This document shows, piece by piece, positions 37,109 through 46,535 of a stretch of 62,518 bases of DNA. The translations under genes were made by a program, and so were the position numbers. Numbering within the stretch: position 1 is the first letter of the stretch; the number at the start of each line of letters is the position of its first letter. A model generated the notes under the pieces. The model was not told the DNA's origin. It ran no database searches and worked only from the letters and a program-made list of their open reading frames with translations. Origin of the DNA: Methylotenera_A sp031422335 (GTDB taxonomy: Bacteria; Pseudomonadota; Gammaproteobacteria; Burkholderiales; Methylophilaceae). The stretch is taken from positions 1-62,518 of the forward strand of contig JANOQW010000004.1 of assembly GCA_031422335.1 (NCBI GenBank), read 5' to 3'.

Positions 37109-38185
37109 ATGACCAAAAAATTAAGCTGGATAATTGCGCTGCAAGCTGTACTCATCATCGCCCTATTTTGGGTACTGGTGTTTTATGGTAAAGATGAATT
37201 TGAGGCCTACCAAAACGAGCAGGAAGAAGAAATTGAAAGCTTAAACCGCGTGAGCACCAGCAATGGCATTAATATTGTCAGCCTATCGCCTGCCACCCAA
37301 CAAAACAGTGGTATTCAAACCATCAAAATTAATAGCGCTTCATTTCAAGGTGAGATCAAAAGTTTTGGCAATGTGGTTAGCATAGACAGCCTAACTGAGG
37401 CAAAATCGCGTTATTTGAATTTAAAGTCTGACACTGCCATCGCCAAAGCAGCCAGCAGCAGCAATATTCAACAATATCAGCGTTTAAAAGCGCTCAATGC
37501 AGATGACAAAAATGTGTCTGATCAAACTTTACAATCGGCACTAGCTAATGTTGAAGCCGATAAAGCCAAAATAACCGCTAATGAATTACAACTTAAAAAT
37601 TTACAAACTAATACCAAATTGTTATGGGGTGAATCACTAGCAAACTTAGCGTTTGCAGATAACTTACAGCCACATTTAGCTAACTTGCTGGCTAGAAAAA
37701 ATGTGTTGATTCAAATTAGTTTGCCGCTAAGTTCTGGCACACCCAAACAAGGCAGCAGCGTCAATGTGACCCCACTGAATGAATCGGTAGCGCCAATTCA
37801 AGCCGTGTATATATCACCTGCCACCCAAAGTGACACTAATGGTTTTGGCAAAACTTTTTACTATAGTGCGCCTGGTGATTTATTGCGCATAGGCATGCGC
37901 GTGCATGTAGTCAAAGCCTCTGCAACCAGCAAAACTGCAACTGGCGTGGTCATCCCCAGCAATGCCGTGGTGTGGTATGCCGGCAAAGCATGGGCTTACT
38001 TTAAAACTGGGCAAGATAAAGACCATGTTCAATTTATCCGCAAACCCATCAGCACAGATACCGAGGTAGATGAAGGTTGGTTTAACCAAGGAATTACCCA
38101 GGATAGCGAAGTCGTCGTCAGCGGTGCGCAACTATTATTGTCTGAAGAATTTAAGTACTTAATTAAGAACGAGAATGAAGATTAA
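37109..38185 (+). CDS. RND efflux membrane-fusion protein
   Basis: Periplasmic adaptor (HlyD/CusB-like) linking the inner-membrane pump to the outer-membrane channel. One N-terminal transmembrane helix (about residues 5-25), then a highly charged stretch, a lipoyl/barrel region, and a helical hairpin around residues 100-165. Length 358 is on the short side. No metal-binding Met or His cluster is obvious. The next gene, the pump, starts six bases downstream. Confidence 0.82.
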   Translation: MTKKLSWIIALQAVLIIALFWVLVFYGKDEFEAYQNEQEEEIESLNRVSTSNGINIVSLSPATQQNSGIQTIKINSASFQGEIKSFGNVVSIDSLTEAKSRYLNLKSDTAIAKAASSSNIQQYQRLKALNADDKNVSDQTLQSALANVEADKAKITANELQLKNLQTNTKLLWGESLANLAFADNLQPHLANLLARKNVLIQISLPLSSGTPKQGSSVNVTPLNESVAPIQAVYISPATQSDTNGFGKTFYYSAPGDLLRIGMRVHVVKASATSKTATGVVIPSNAVVWYAGKAWAYFKTGQDKDHVQFIRKPISTDTEVDEGWFNQGITQDSEVVVSGAQLLLSEEFKYLIKNENED

Positions 38186-38191
38186 ATCTTT

Positions 38192-41100
38192 ATGATGTCC
38201 GCCCTCGTTCGTTTCTCCATCCGCTTTTATGGCGTGATTATTGGCCTAGCTACTTTACTAGTATTTTATGGCATATACAGCCTGACCCGCAGTAATTTAG
38301 ATGTATTTCCTGAGTTTTCACCGACACAAATTATTATTCAAACCGAATCGCCTGGCTTATCAGCAGAGTTAGTCGAAACCTTAGTTTCGCAGCCGATTGA
38401 AGCGAGCATTGCAGGTACGGTTGGTGTGGCGGATATGCGCTCGCAGTCGATTCCAGGTTTATCGATTGTCACAGTAATTTTTGACGAAAAAACAGATATT
38501 TACAGGAATCGCCAAGTGGTTGCTGAACGCTTGAGCACACTCACAAACCAGATTCCAAAGGGCATCACGCCCAATATTACGCCGCTGACGTCCAGCGCTA
38601 GCACCGTGCTAGGCTTTGGCCTCACTAGCAAAAAACGTAGTTTAATGGAACTGCGTACCATGGTAGATTGGACTATCACGCCTCACTTGTTGGCGATTCC
38701 TGGTGTGGCAGATGTCAATGTGTTTGGCGGCGAAGTGCGGCAGTTTCAGGTGCAGATTGACCCTGCAAAGTTGCTGCAATATCAGCTCAACGTGAATGAC
38801 GTAGTTATCGCCACCCAAAAAGCCACCGGCGTTTCAGGCGCAGGCTTCATCCAAAACAGCAATCAGCGCATTATTATTAATGCCGAAGGCCAAGCAACGA
38901 ATACTGCGATGTTGGCCAAAGCAGTTATTACACACAAAAATGGCCTAAGCATTAAATTGGGCGACGTAGGTAAAGTGATAGAAGGCGCAGCGCCTTCTAT
39001 CAGTGCAGCGGCTGTTAATGGTGAAACAGGCATTTATTTATCAGTACAAGGGCAGCTGGGAGCCAATACCCATGCGGTTACCCAGGCCATTGAATCTGCT
39101 CTGCAAGAACTAAAACCTGGCTTACAAAACGAGCAAGTGACCCTGCACGAAGGCTTGTTTCGCCCGGCCAACTTTATTGAAACTGCAATTAAAGGTGTAC
39201 GTGCTGATATTCTGATTGGCTCGATTTTAGTTATCACTATTCTGTTTTTATTTTTGTTTAACGCACGCACTGCGTTTATCTCAGCCACCGCTATTCCACT
39301 GTCGTTACTCACCGCTATTGTGGTGTTAAGTTATTTTAATATAGGCTTAAATATCATGGTATTAGGTGGTTTAGCTATTGCATTAGGTGAGGTTGTAGAT
39401 GACGCTATTATTGACACAGAGAACATCTTCCGCCGCCTGCGCGAAAACCGCACCCTCGCCTCGCCGTTGCCGATTCATGAGGTCGTTTACAATGCCTCAA
39501 TGGAAGTACGCAGCTCGGTGTTATACGCAACCATCATCGTCGTGCTGGTATTTATGCCGCTACTCACTTTGTCTGGCGTGGCAGGCAAACTATTCGCGCC
39601 TTTGGGCTTTGCTTACATTATGGCTATTTTGGCCTCACTAGTGATTGCGCTTACGCTGACACCTGCGCTTTGTTACATTATGTTAGGCAAGGCCAACTTG
39701 GATGCCGAAGACCCGCCGATGATTAAATTCATTAAAGCACGCTATGTAAAACTGCTATATACAATAGAAAAGCAGTATAAAACTATCATCGCGGTCAGCT
39801 TTCTGTTGATTGCACTTGGACTTGGCATTTTGCCGCTATTTAAAAGTCAGTTTATCCCCGCCCTGCACGAAGGCCATTTTATTATGCATATGACGGCGGT
39901 GCCGGGCACTTCAGAAAAAGAATCACTACGTTTAGGCAAACAAGTGGCCAAAGTACTGGGCAACATTAAGGGTGTAAAATCAGTTACACAATGGGTGGGC
40001 CGCGCTCAAAATGGCGCGGATACCTTTGGTACACATTACAGCGAGTTTGAGATTGAAATCGGCACGCTATCAGGACAAGAACAAGATCACATTCTGGCAG
40101 ACATTCGTGAAGAATTAGCGGGTGAAGCTGAAGACCAAGATGGTGATGGCGTGGCGGAGATTGGCTTTGTCGGCGTGAACTTCGCTATTAATACTTTTCT
40201 CACTGAGCGTATCGAAGAAACTATTTCCGGCTATGCCGCCAGCACTGTCATCAACATTTATGGCAACGATTTAGATGCCTTAGACCGCGATGCGCAGAAA
40301 ATCGCGGGGCTAGTATCCAGCATTAAGGGCGCAAGTGACGTACTGGTGCAATCACCGCCTGGTACCCCACAGGCGGTGATTCGACTGCGCCCAGATAAAC
40401 TGGCTGTGTGGGGTTTGCAAACCACCGATGTGTTGGACACCATACGCGCCGCGCATGAAAGCCTGCCTGTAGCACAAGTGTATATTGGCAGTCGCGTAGT
40501 GGGTGTGAGCGTGGTGCTAGAGGAAGAAGCGCGCGATGACATCGAGGATATTGGCCAGATTCCGTTGTTTAACCCTGATGGAAAAATTTTAAAGCTAAAA
40601 GATGTAGCATTTATTACCCAAGAAAATGGCCGTTCTAAAATATTACATGCTGGTGCCAAGCGTATTCAAACCGTCACCAGTAATGTGGAAGGCCGCGATG
40701 TTGCAAGCTTTACTACCGAACTTAAAAAACGGATTAAGTCTGAGCTTAAATTAGGTGCAGGCAACTATATAGAATTTACAGGTGAGGCAGAGGCCAATGC
40801 TAAATCGCGCGAGGATTTAGTGGTGCATTCTCTGCAGGCTGGCGTTGCAATATTTCTTATGTTGTATATTGCGTTTGGCAGTTTGCGTAATCTATTACTG
40901 ACCTTTGCCAACCTGCCATTTGCGCTGATTGGTGGCGTGCTAGCCGCTTTATTTTCGGGTGGCTGGATATCGTTAGGCTCACTGGTAGGCTTTGTCACGC
41001 TGTTTGGTATTACGCTGCGAAACTCCATCATGCTGGTGTCGCACTACCAACATTTAGTCAATGCAGAAAACTGCATGTGGAACCTAGAAACCTGCATTCG

Positions 41101-41323
41101 TGGCGCGTCTGAGCGCCTACCATCTATTTTAATGACTGCGCTAGTAACCGCGTTAGGCTTGCTACCATTAGCTATTGGTAGCGGCCAACCTGGGCGAGAG
41201 ATTGAAGGCCCAATGGCCACCATTATTGTGGGTGGTTTGATAACCTCGACAATATTGAATTTACTAATTTTGCCAACGATTATGTTGCATTTTGGCAAGT
41301 TTGAGAAACAGGTGCAAGTATAA
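38192..41323 (+). CDS. RND heavy-metal-type efflux pump (CzcA/CusA family)
   Basis: Inner-membrane proton-driven exporter of the HME-RND family, 1043 residues, with 12 predicted membrane spans and two large periplasmic loops. The transmembrane-4 signature GEVVDDAIIDTENIFRRL near residues 399-416 carries the acidic residues of the proton relay. The C terminus is typical (PGREIEGPMATIIVGGLITST). Which ion it exports is not clear: the Met triad of CusA is not evident. A stretch at 39063-39090 resembles the repeat element, but its peptide GANTHAVT may simply be family-conserved. Confidence 0.9.
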   Translation: MMSALVRFSIRFYGVIIGLATLLVFYGIYSLTRSNLDVFPEFSPTQIIIQTESPGLSAELVETLVSQPIEASIAGTVGVADMRSQSIPGLSIVTVIFDEKTDIYRNRQVVAERLSTLTNQIPKGITPNITPLTSSASTVLGFGLTSKKRSLMELRTMVDWTITPHLLAIPGVADVNVFGGEVRQFQVQIDPAKLLQYQLNVNDVVIATQKATGVSGAGFIQNSNQRIIINAEGQATNTAMLAKAVITHKNGLSIKLGDVGKVIEGAAPSISAAAVNGETGIYLSVQGQLGANTHAVTQAIESALQELKPGLQNEQVTLHEGLFRPANFIETAIKGVRADILIGSILVITILFLFLFNARTAFISATAIPLSLLTAIVVLSYFNIGLNIMVLGGLAIALGEVVDDAIIDTENIFRRLRENRTLASPLPIHEVVYNASMEVRSSVLYATIIVVLVFMPLLTLSGVAGKLFAPLGFAYIMAILASLVIALTLTPALCYIMLGKANLDAEDPPMIKFIKARYVKLLYTIEKQYKTIIAVSFLLIALGLGILPLFKSQFIPALHEGHFIMHMTAVPGTSEKESLRLGKQVAKVLGNIKGVKSVTQWVGRAQNGADTFGTHYSEFEIEIGTLSGQEQDHILADIREELAGEAEDQDGDGVAEIGFVGVNFAINTFLTERIEETISGYAASTVINIYGNDLDALDRDAQKIAGLVSSIKGASDVLVQSPPGTPQAVIRLRPDKLAVWGLQTTDVLDTIRAAHESLPVAQVYIGSRVVGVSVVLEEEARDDIEDIGQIPLFNPDGKILKLKDVAFITQENGRSKILHAGAKRIQTVTSNVEGRDVASFTTELKKRIKSELKLGAGNYIEFTGEAEANAKSREDLVVHSLQAGVAIFLMLYIAFGSLRNLLLTFANLPFALIGGVLAALFSGGWISLGSLVGFVTLFGITLRNSIMLVSHYQHLVNAENCMWNLETCIRGASERLPSILMTALVTALGLLPLAIGSGQPGREIEGPMATIIVGGLITSTILNLLILPTIMLHFGKFEKQVQV

Positions 41324-41327
41324 AATT

Positions 41328-41861
41328 ATGTCAAATGCAAAAAGCTCATTCGACTTATCAATCCAAGAGGCTGAATCAATACTTGGCTTTTATGATGAGC
41401 TAAATAAGGATAAATTAAGGTCAAAAGAATTAGAGGTTCTGAAAAGAGCAGGACTTATTATTGCTTTAACCTCATGGGAAACTTATGTAGAAGATAGGAT
41501 TGAAGAGTCAGTAGCTGAGTTGTTGACTGGACTTTCCAAAGTTAAAGTGGGCGAGTTTATGTCATCTAAACTAAGCGAAGAACTAAAAAGATTTCACACG
41601 CCTAACAGCGAAAAGACACAAAAACTCTTTGTTGATTATTTAGGTATTGATGTTCATAAAAGCTGGAATTGGAATAATTTTGAGTTGCCTAAAATAAAGA
41701 AAAAACTTGATGAATTGGTTTTAAAAAGAGGAGAAGCTGCGCATCGCGCAAGAGATAATGATGTTAGCCAAAAACCTGATTTAATCAAAATTGACGAACT
41801 AAGGAAAAGTATTACATTCTTGAAAAGTTTAGTTGAGGCTAACGAAAAAGCTTTCAAATGA
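41328..41861 (+). CDS. HEPN-domain protein (RiboL-PSP-HEPN/MAE_28990-like)
   Basis: 177-residue all-helical protein. The stretch RAGLIIALTSWETYVEDRIEESVAELL followed by Arg134-x4-His139 (RGEAAH) is the R-x4-6-H signature of HEPN proteins, many of which are RNases in toxin, abortive-infection or stress systems. It starts four bases after the RND pump, yet its base composition is clearly more A+T-rich than its neighbours, which suggests acquisition. No adjacent nucleotidyltransferase antitoxin or other defence gene is seen. Activity is inferred from the motif alone. Confidence 0.7.
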   Translation: MSNAKSSFDLSIQEAESILGFYDELNKDKLRSKELEVLKRAGLIIALTSWETYVEDRIEESVAELLTGLSKVKVGEFMSSKLSEELKRFHTPNSEKTQKLFVDYLGIDVHKSWNWNNFELPKIKKKLDELVLKRGEAAHRARDNDVSQKPDLIKIDELRKSITFLKSLVEANEKAFK

Positions 41862-41872
41862 ATTCTAAAAAG

Positions 41873-42238
41873 TTAATCATATTTTATATACTTAAATCGT
41901 GCATCGTCATTTGGCGTGCCTTCTAAAGCACCATCCTCCGTTGCTGGTTGCCAGCCAATCACTTGCTCAATCTTAGTGGCCAGCTCAAAATCTTTATCAG
42001 TAATGCCTTTGGCGTCGTGCGTGACTAGTTTAACGATGACGAACGCATAAGAAACGGTTAAGTCTGGATGATGCCAAGCAGCTTCGGCTAGGTGACCTAT
42101 CGTATTCACGACCATCAATGTGGCTTTCCAACCACTGGTTTTATATTTGCGGCGTATCCAGCCATCTTCATAAAACCAATGTGGCAGCTCATTTGCAAGC
42201 CGCGCATTAATCTCTTGTTCTGAATAGACTGTCGACAT
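41873..42238 (-). CDS. Pterin-4a-carbinolamine dehydratase-like protein
   Basis: DcoH/PCD-fold protein of 121 residues. The active-site pattern is clear: Glu52-x3-His56-His57-Pro-Asp59 (EAAWHHPD), then THDAKGITDKDF. In other organisms it dehydrates hydroxylated pterin or stabilises transcription factors. No phenylalanine hydroxylase gene is nearby, and the location in a tetrahydromethanopterin gene cluster suggests a role with that pterin cofactor; this is inference. The start at 42238 overlaps the end of the MfnE-like gene region (stop at 42240) very closely, so the two are co-transcribed. Confidence 0.85.
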   Translation of the reverse strand: MSTVYSEQEINARLANELPHWFYEDGWIRRKYKTSGWKATLMVVNTIGHLAEAAWHHPDLTVSYAFVIVKLVTHDAKGITDKDFELATKIEQVIGWQPATEDGALEGTPNDDARFKYIKYD

Positions 42239-42239
42239 A

Positions 42240-42854
42240 TTAGTGAATGGCGCCTGCAATTTTAGCTAGTTTAATGCCGCAAGCACCGTCTTCAAAATGC
42301 GCATAATCAGATTTGTTGACCACCCAAGTTGAAAACAACTTATTTCGCACAAAATTTTGAAAAGCAAAATCTACTAAGCCATCATCAGTAATGGCTTTTA
42401 AGCCTAATCCAGACTCATTTGGCTTGTCTGATTTAAGTAAAATAAGATGTGTGGCATCTAATTTTTCAGCCAACCAAGCCGCAATACTATCTGAAGTGAC
42501 ATCCCAATTTTGGGGAATAGCATCGTCTGCTAGCACCATTTGGCTGGGCAGCCAGACAATAGCGCGATGTTGCCAAGTGCGTTCATCAATTTCTAATTCG
42601 CTGGAGGCAGTGGCTAACTTTGGATTTAAGCTGTGTAATAAATGTCCATATTGATCCATTGCCAATAAGGCTAACTTGTGTGCTGCGGCATCGCTAATAT
42701 TGGATAGTTTTTGTGCTTCGCGCACTGCGTCGGCAAACACGCCTCCGCCTGGCACGATGATAATTTTACCATCGCTGTATTTGACGAAGATTTCCAGCCA
42801 ACGCTCTAGCTCTGGCGAGCCTAGAAGGCTGCCCCCTATTTTTACTACCCACAT
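42240..42854 (-). CDS. Amino acid kinase family protein, MfnE-like
   Basis: 204-residue kinase of the aspartokinase/uridylate kinase fold: VKIGGSLLGSPEL at the N terminus and IIIVPGGGVFADAVREAQ as the phosphate-binding loops. The closest characterised relative I can name is archaeal MfnE, which phosphorylates the aminomethyl-furan phosphate in methanofuran synthesis; methylotrophs make a similar cofactor for the formyltransferase/hydrolase complex. The ATG at 42854 has a strong AAAGGTGA five bases upstream; the nine upstream codons are not needed. Assignment to this step is inference from family and cluster. Confidence 0.78.
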   Translation of the reverse strand: MWVVKIGGSLLGSPELERWLEIFVKYSDGKIIIVPGGGVFADAVREAQKLSNISDAAAHKLALLAMDQYGHLLHSLNPKLATASSELEIDERTWQHRAIVWLPSQMVLADDAIPQNWDVTSDSIAAWLAEKLDATHLILLKSDKPNESGLGLKAITDDGLVDFAFQNFVRNKLFSTWVVNKSDYAHFEDGACGIKLAKIAGAIH

Positions 42855-43003
42855 GGATTCACCTTTGAACTTCATTTTCAAATGTGGTCCTGATTATTCC
42901 TTTCGATATAACATCGAAATTTCGGTTAATATTTTTATTATTACCCTTAAATATAGCCTGGGATTTTTATTTTTGTTTTTGAAACGATAGTTAAGAAGCT
43001 TAA

Positions 43004-44446
43004 TCAGAGCCTCGTAAACAACTTTATTATTGTTTTCAAACTGGATGCTTTATCCAAAGTTTCAGCGTATTCTTTTGATGCGTCCGAATCCACTACTATA
43101 CCGCCTCCCGCGTAAAAACTTAACACATTTTTACAAATAACTGCGCTGCGAATCGCGATATTGCTATCCATATTGCCATCAAAGCCAACATAACCTATTG
43201 CACCGCAATATACGCCACGCCGATGTGGCTCTAGCTCCTCAATAATCTGCATGGCGCGTAGCTTGGGCGCGCCAGTTATAGAGCCACCAGGAAAGCAATC
43301 GCGCAACACATCTACTGCGGTTTTACTGCCTGCCAGCTTGCCTACAACGATACTGACCAGATGGTGCACATTGGCAAAACTTTGCAGTTGAAACAGCTGA
43401 TTCACTTTTACGCTACCAATTTCACAACTTTTGCTTAAGTCATTGCGCAATAAATCCACAATCATCACATTTTCGGCTTTATCTTTTACGCTAGCCAATA
43501 GCTCATTTGAGTAGGCTAAATCTTCTGCAGCATCTTTCGAGCGTGGTCGCGTACCTTTAATGGGGCGGGTTTCTACGTGATGACCGTTTACTTGAATAAA
43601 ACGCTCGGGCGAATTAGACAGCACCTGAAAATGTTCTTTTTCACTTAAAGGTAAATTCATATAAGCCATAAATGGCGCCGGGCTAATCTCACGTAATTTT
43701 TTGTAGGCAATCCAGCTATCACCTACAACCCTGGCGCTAAATCGTTGCGCCAAATTCACTTGGTAACAATCGCCAGCGCTGATGTAATGTTTTATTCTGT
43801 TAAAGGCTTGCGTGTACTGTGGCTGTGGCAAGTTATAGCTAATAGCAGAAGTCACTTTAAATCTATGCGATACTTTTTTAGGTGCGCCAGGAGGCTCATG
43901 GAATAAGGCTTGCAGCCTTGCCAAATTTTCTTGTGTTTGCGCTTGCATGCTATGCGAGGCCAAAAAACTACGTTGCTCACGATGATCCACCACCAGCGCC
44001 CAATCGTAAATACCTAGCATCATATCGGGCTGTGCTGCATCATACTGAGCAATACTAGGCAGCTTTTCTAGCCTACGGCCTAAATCGTAACCAAAATAGC
44101 CCAGAGCGCCTCCGGCGAAAGGTAGAGTTCCGCCAGCAAAAGGTAAAGCATGCCCAGTTTTTAAGGCAGGATATTGCGCAAGAATATTATTAAGTAATAA
44201 AAATGGATCTTCTGCAGAAAGTGTCACTTTGCCATCTTGTGTGATTTCAGTTTGCTCACCGCGCGTTACCAGCGTCATAAACGGCTCGGCTACTAATATA
44301 TCGTAGCGTCCATATTGACTGCCAGGCTTGCCTGTATTGGCATCTAGCATTTGGCCGCTATCCAACATGATCGCCCACGGCTGATGTGCAACGCGCTCAA
44401 ATAGCTGCGCGCTGTCGTGGTGATAAGGAAGTTGGTGAATCAGCAT
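43004..44446 (-). CDS. pabB: Aminodeoxychorismate synthase component I
   Basis: Makes 4-amino-4-deoxychorismate, precursor of para-aminobenzoate, from chorismate with ammonia supplied by component II. The chorismate-binding domain carries VLSNSPERF, RPIKGTRPRSKD, GGSITGAPKLRAMQIIEELE and GVYCGAIGY. The N-terminal domain has GGALGYFGYDLGRRLE. Length 480 is normal. Para-aminobenzoate is needed for both folate and H4MPT, which explains its place in this cluster. The stretch LPFAGGTLPFAGG is a 21-nt tandem duplication near 44115-44155, and 43889-43922 resembles the interspersed repeat. Confidence 0.92.
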   Translation of the reverse strand: MLIHQLPYHHDSAQLFERVAHQPWAIMLDSGQMLDANTGKPGSQYGRYDILVAEPFMTLVTRGEQTEITQDGKVTLSAEDPFLLLNNILAQYPALKTGHALPFAGGTLPFAGGALGYFGYDLGRRLEKLPSIAQYDAAQPDMMLGIYDWALVVDHREQRSFLASHSMQAQTQENLARLQALFHEPPGAPKKVSHRFKVTSAISYNLPQPQYTQAFNRIKHYISAGDCYQVNLAQRFSARVVGDSWIAYKKLREISPAPFMAYMNLPLSEKEHFQVLSNSPERFIQVNGHHVETRPIKGTRPRSKDAAEDLAYSNELLASVKDKAENVMIVDLLRNDLSKSCEIGSVKVNQLFQLQSFANVHHLVSIVVGKLAGSKTAVDVLRDCFPGGSITGAPKLRAMQIIEELEPHRRGVYCGAIGYVGFDGNMDSNIAIRSAVICKNVLSFYAGGGIVVDSDASKEYAETLDKASSLKTIIKLFTRL

Positions 44447-44449
44447 GGC

Positions 44450-45517
44450 TTATATTTTATGTGAAAATACAGAGTTTATACGCAAATAAGCCACCGCATA
44501 GGCAGGAAAACATACTTCAATATCGTGTTGTTTAGTTAAACTGGTATGGCCTGCAGACCTTATGGCTATTGGCTCCCAGGCATGCATAAATTGATAGTGC
44601 AAATCGGCCGCCATTTGTTTCACCAAAAAACTACCCGCACCTGCGCCTATGATGGTCATATTTGGTTTAAGCTGTTTTAGCATGGCGTTTTTAATTTGCT
44701 GCATTTGCAAGGTTTTGCAATTATTTGCTAAGGCTCTCCAGCTTTCAAAGGGTTCACTTTCGATATCATACCCAATCATTCTAGCCAGCCTGCGAGCAGA
44801 TTCTAACGCTGTTTTGCCTTTGCCATCGGCTGTGTCGGCATCATCTGTTAGCAGCTCACCTGTTAATCGGTACACATCGGCCATGCTGGCAAAAAACTCG
44901 GCCGCAACATTTGTTTCTACGCCATCAAACATTATTTTTTGTGCTAATGCCATGACTGGTGTGCGCACCACGCCGGTATAAACTAGACTGTCAGCTGCCA
45001 TGCGATACGCATCAGACAACCCTTCAGTGGCTAGTTTCCCGCTCACAATCGCAACAATATCTGTCGTAGTGCTGCCAATATCCACAAACAAAGCATTTGG
45101 AACGTGTATGGCAAGCGCACTGGCACTGGCGTGCCAATTGGTAGAGGCAATGTTTTCCGTGTGTGCAGCAACGTCTTGTAACGGCACAAAACCAACACTG
45201 GCTACGTAAAATTGCGCCTGCTCACCCAGTAAATCGCTGGCAGTTTTAGCAATTTCGCACACGCCTTGGTGACGATTTTCAAATAAATCCACCAACTCGC
45301 CCGTCATCGTTATCGCATGGCACGCCTTGGAAGGCCCTATACATAAGGCTTCCAGAGCATCTAAAATCGCTCGTTGTAAATAATCCAAGCCTTTCCACAA
45401 TGGGCAAGGCAACTGTAGGCAATGCACGACCTCACCTTTAGCATCTAGCAACACTGCTTTTAAATGCGCGCCACCAATATCCCAACCTACTGTAGATTTA
45501 GCCAAAGCGTCAGACAT
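44450..45517 (-). CDS. H4MPT-linked C1 transfer pathway protein, MfnF-like
   Basis: 355-residue protein of the hydantoinase/oxoprolinase-like ASKHA fold. The N terminus VGWDIGGAHLKAVLL and the internal ALFVDIGSTTTDIVAI are phosphate-binding loops. This type is restricted to methanogens and H4MPT-using methylotrophs; the archaeal homologue MfnF condenses the furan and tyramine-glutamate parts of methanofuran. Residues about 311-324 (HAWEPIAIRSAG) are encoded by an interspersed repeat copy, an in-frame insertion or replacement. It overlaps the MfnD-like gene by eight bases and lies three bases before pabB. Confidence 0.83.
   Translation of the reverse strand: MSDALAKSTVGWDIGGAHLKAVLLDAKGEVVHCLQLPCPLWKGLDYLQRAILDALEALCIGPSKACHAITMTGELVDLFENRHQGVCEIAKTASDLLGEQAQFYVASVGFVPLQDVAAHTENIASTNWHASASALAIHVPNALFVDIGSTTTDIVAIVSGKLATEGLSDAYRMAADSLVYTGVVRTPVMALAQKIMFDGVETNVAAEFFASMADVYRLTGELLTDDADTADGKGKTALESARRLARMIGYDIESEPFESWRALANNCKTLQMQQIKNAMLKQLKPNMTIIGAGAGSFLVKQMAADLHYQFMHAWEPIAIRSAGHTSLTKQHDIEVCFPAYAVAYLRINSVFSHKI
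44546..44583 (+). repeat. Palindromic element copy G (inside MfnF-like gene)
   Basis: Element copy with left arm ATGGCCTGCAGACC, core TTATGGCTATT and right arm GGCTCCCAGGCAT, wholly inside the MfnF-like gene. On the coding strand it reads as HAWEPIAIRSAG, a different frame from copies I and K. Confidence 0.7.
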
Positions 45518-46535
45518 TAATATTGACTAAGTTTCTTTGCAGCGTTGGCCACACAAAGTCAGATTGGGTAAGTGTATTGACAATCAACTCAGCTGGATTT
45601 GTGCCTATCGAATCACGTAGCCCAATATAGCAGGTGGTGAGGCGCGGATTAATTTCCACCACCACTATTTCATCCCCATCCACAATCACATCTACGCCGA
45701 CATAACCGGCTAAATCGGGCAGCACTTGCGCAATTTTATTGGCGATAAACTCAAACTGTGGCCAATAATCGCGCATGCCATTCACTACGCCACCCGTGTA
45801 ACTAAGCATGTGATTATTAATCTCTATTGTTTGCGAGTTGCAACTTAACACATGCGCTTTGCCATGGCGCATGACGCAAGAAATACTCGCTGCGTCACCC
45901 GGTTGATAAGCCTGAATGACGTGTGTGAATTGTTTGTGGTTATTCTCAATCCAATCTGCTAAATCGTCAGGATTATTAAAACAGGCAGTATCGCTGCAGC
46001 CCGCGCCATCATTGGGTTTGGCCAACCAAATCCAGTGACTTTTTGGCCAATTTTCATAACTATGGGTGGGAATACTGGCGATACCTGCCGCTTCTAAAGC
46101 TAAATAAGTCGCCATTTTACTGCTAGCAACTTCAATTGATGCAAGCCCACAACCCAATATCCATGCGGGTCGCAGGCCATCTTTTTTAACATTTTCGGCT
46201 ATTTGGGTGATTTTTTTAAGCGCATCACCTGTTTCTGGCGCAATAAGCCAAACTGCATCACACTCACCAATTAAGTCTTGCCAAGTCCGCCAAACGTCAT
46301 CGTGCGGATTTACCTCTATACACTTGCTGCACAGTGCGGGCGCAGCTAGTCGCGCATACAAACGATAATCCGCCGTGGTGGTAATTTCATAAGGCAACTC
46401 GCTTAAATCTTGCAGCAGCGCATCGCGCATCAATGCGCCCTCTTTCGCCAAGCTTTCTGTCAGTGGCTCACCACATAAACCACCGCCAGTGATAAACTCG
46501 CACACAAATATTTTTTTGATTGGCTTATGTTGCAA
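45510..46535 (-). CDS. ATP-grasp protein, MfnD-like
   Basis: 341-residue ATP-grasp ligase. The N terminus KIFVCEFITGGGL is typical of the MfnD (tyramine-L-glutamate ligase) family, and the C-terminal half has DVIVDGDEIVVVEINPRLTT with the metal-binding acidic and Asn residues. Archaeal MfnD joins glutamate to tyramine for methanofuran; in methylotrophs the cofactor has a polyglutamate chain and tyrosine, so the exact substrate may differ. A repeat copy at 46140-46180 encodes LRPAWILGCGLAS. The start overlaps that of the divergent HisA-like gene by nine bases. Confidence 0.8.
   Translation of the reverse strand: MQHKPIKKIFVCEFITGGGLCGEPLTESLAKEGALMRDALLQDLSELPYEITTTADYRLYARLAAPALCSKCIEVNPHDDVWRTWQDLIGECDAVWLIAPETGDALKKITQIAENVKKDGLRPAWILGCGLASIEVASSKMATYLALEAAGIASIPTHSYENWPKSHWIWLAKPNDGAGCSDTACFNNPDDLADWIENNHKQFTHVIQAYQPGDAASISCVMRHGKAHVLSCNSQTIEINNHMLSYTGGVVNGMRDYWPQFEFIANKIAQVLPDLAGYVGVDVIVDGDEIVVVEINPRLTTCYIGLRDSIGTNPAELIVNTLTQSDFVWPTLQRNLVNINV
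46140..46180 (-). repeat. Palindromic element copy H (inside MfnD-like gene)
   Basis: Minus-strand copy with core GCATGGATATT; left arm ATGGCCTGCGACCC and right arm GGGTTGTGGGC. The inner bases have changed on both sides from AGCC/GGCT to ACCC/GGGT, keeping the stem paired, which supports selection or origin as a structured element. It is translated as RPAWILG. Confidence 0.8.

Noticed and set aside
39047..39091. Element-like AGCCAATACCCATGCGG in the RND pump
   Set aside because: Good partial match, but the peptide GANTHAVT resembles conserved RND sequence, so I do not count it as a clear copy.
40548..40565. GGATATTGGCC in the RND pump gene
   Set aside because: Only a short match within a normal coding stretch (DIGQIP); no arms.
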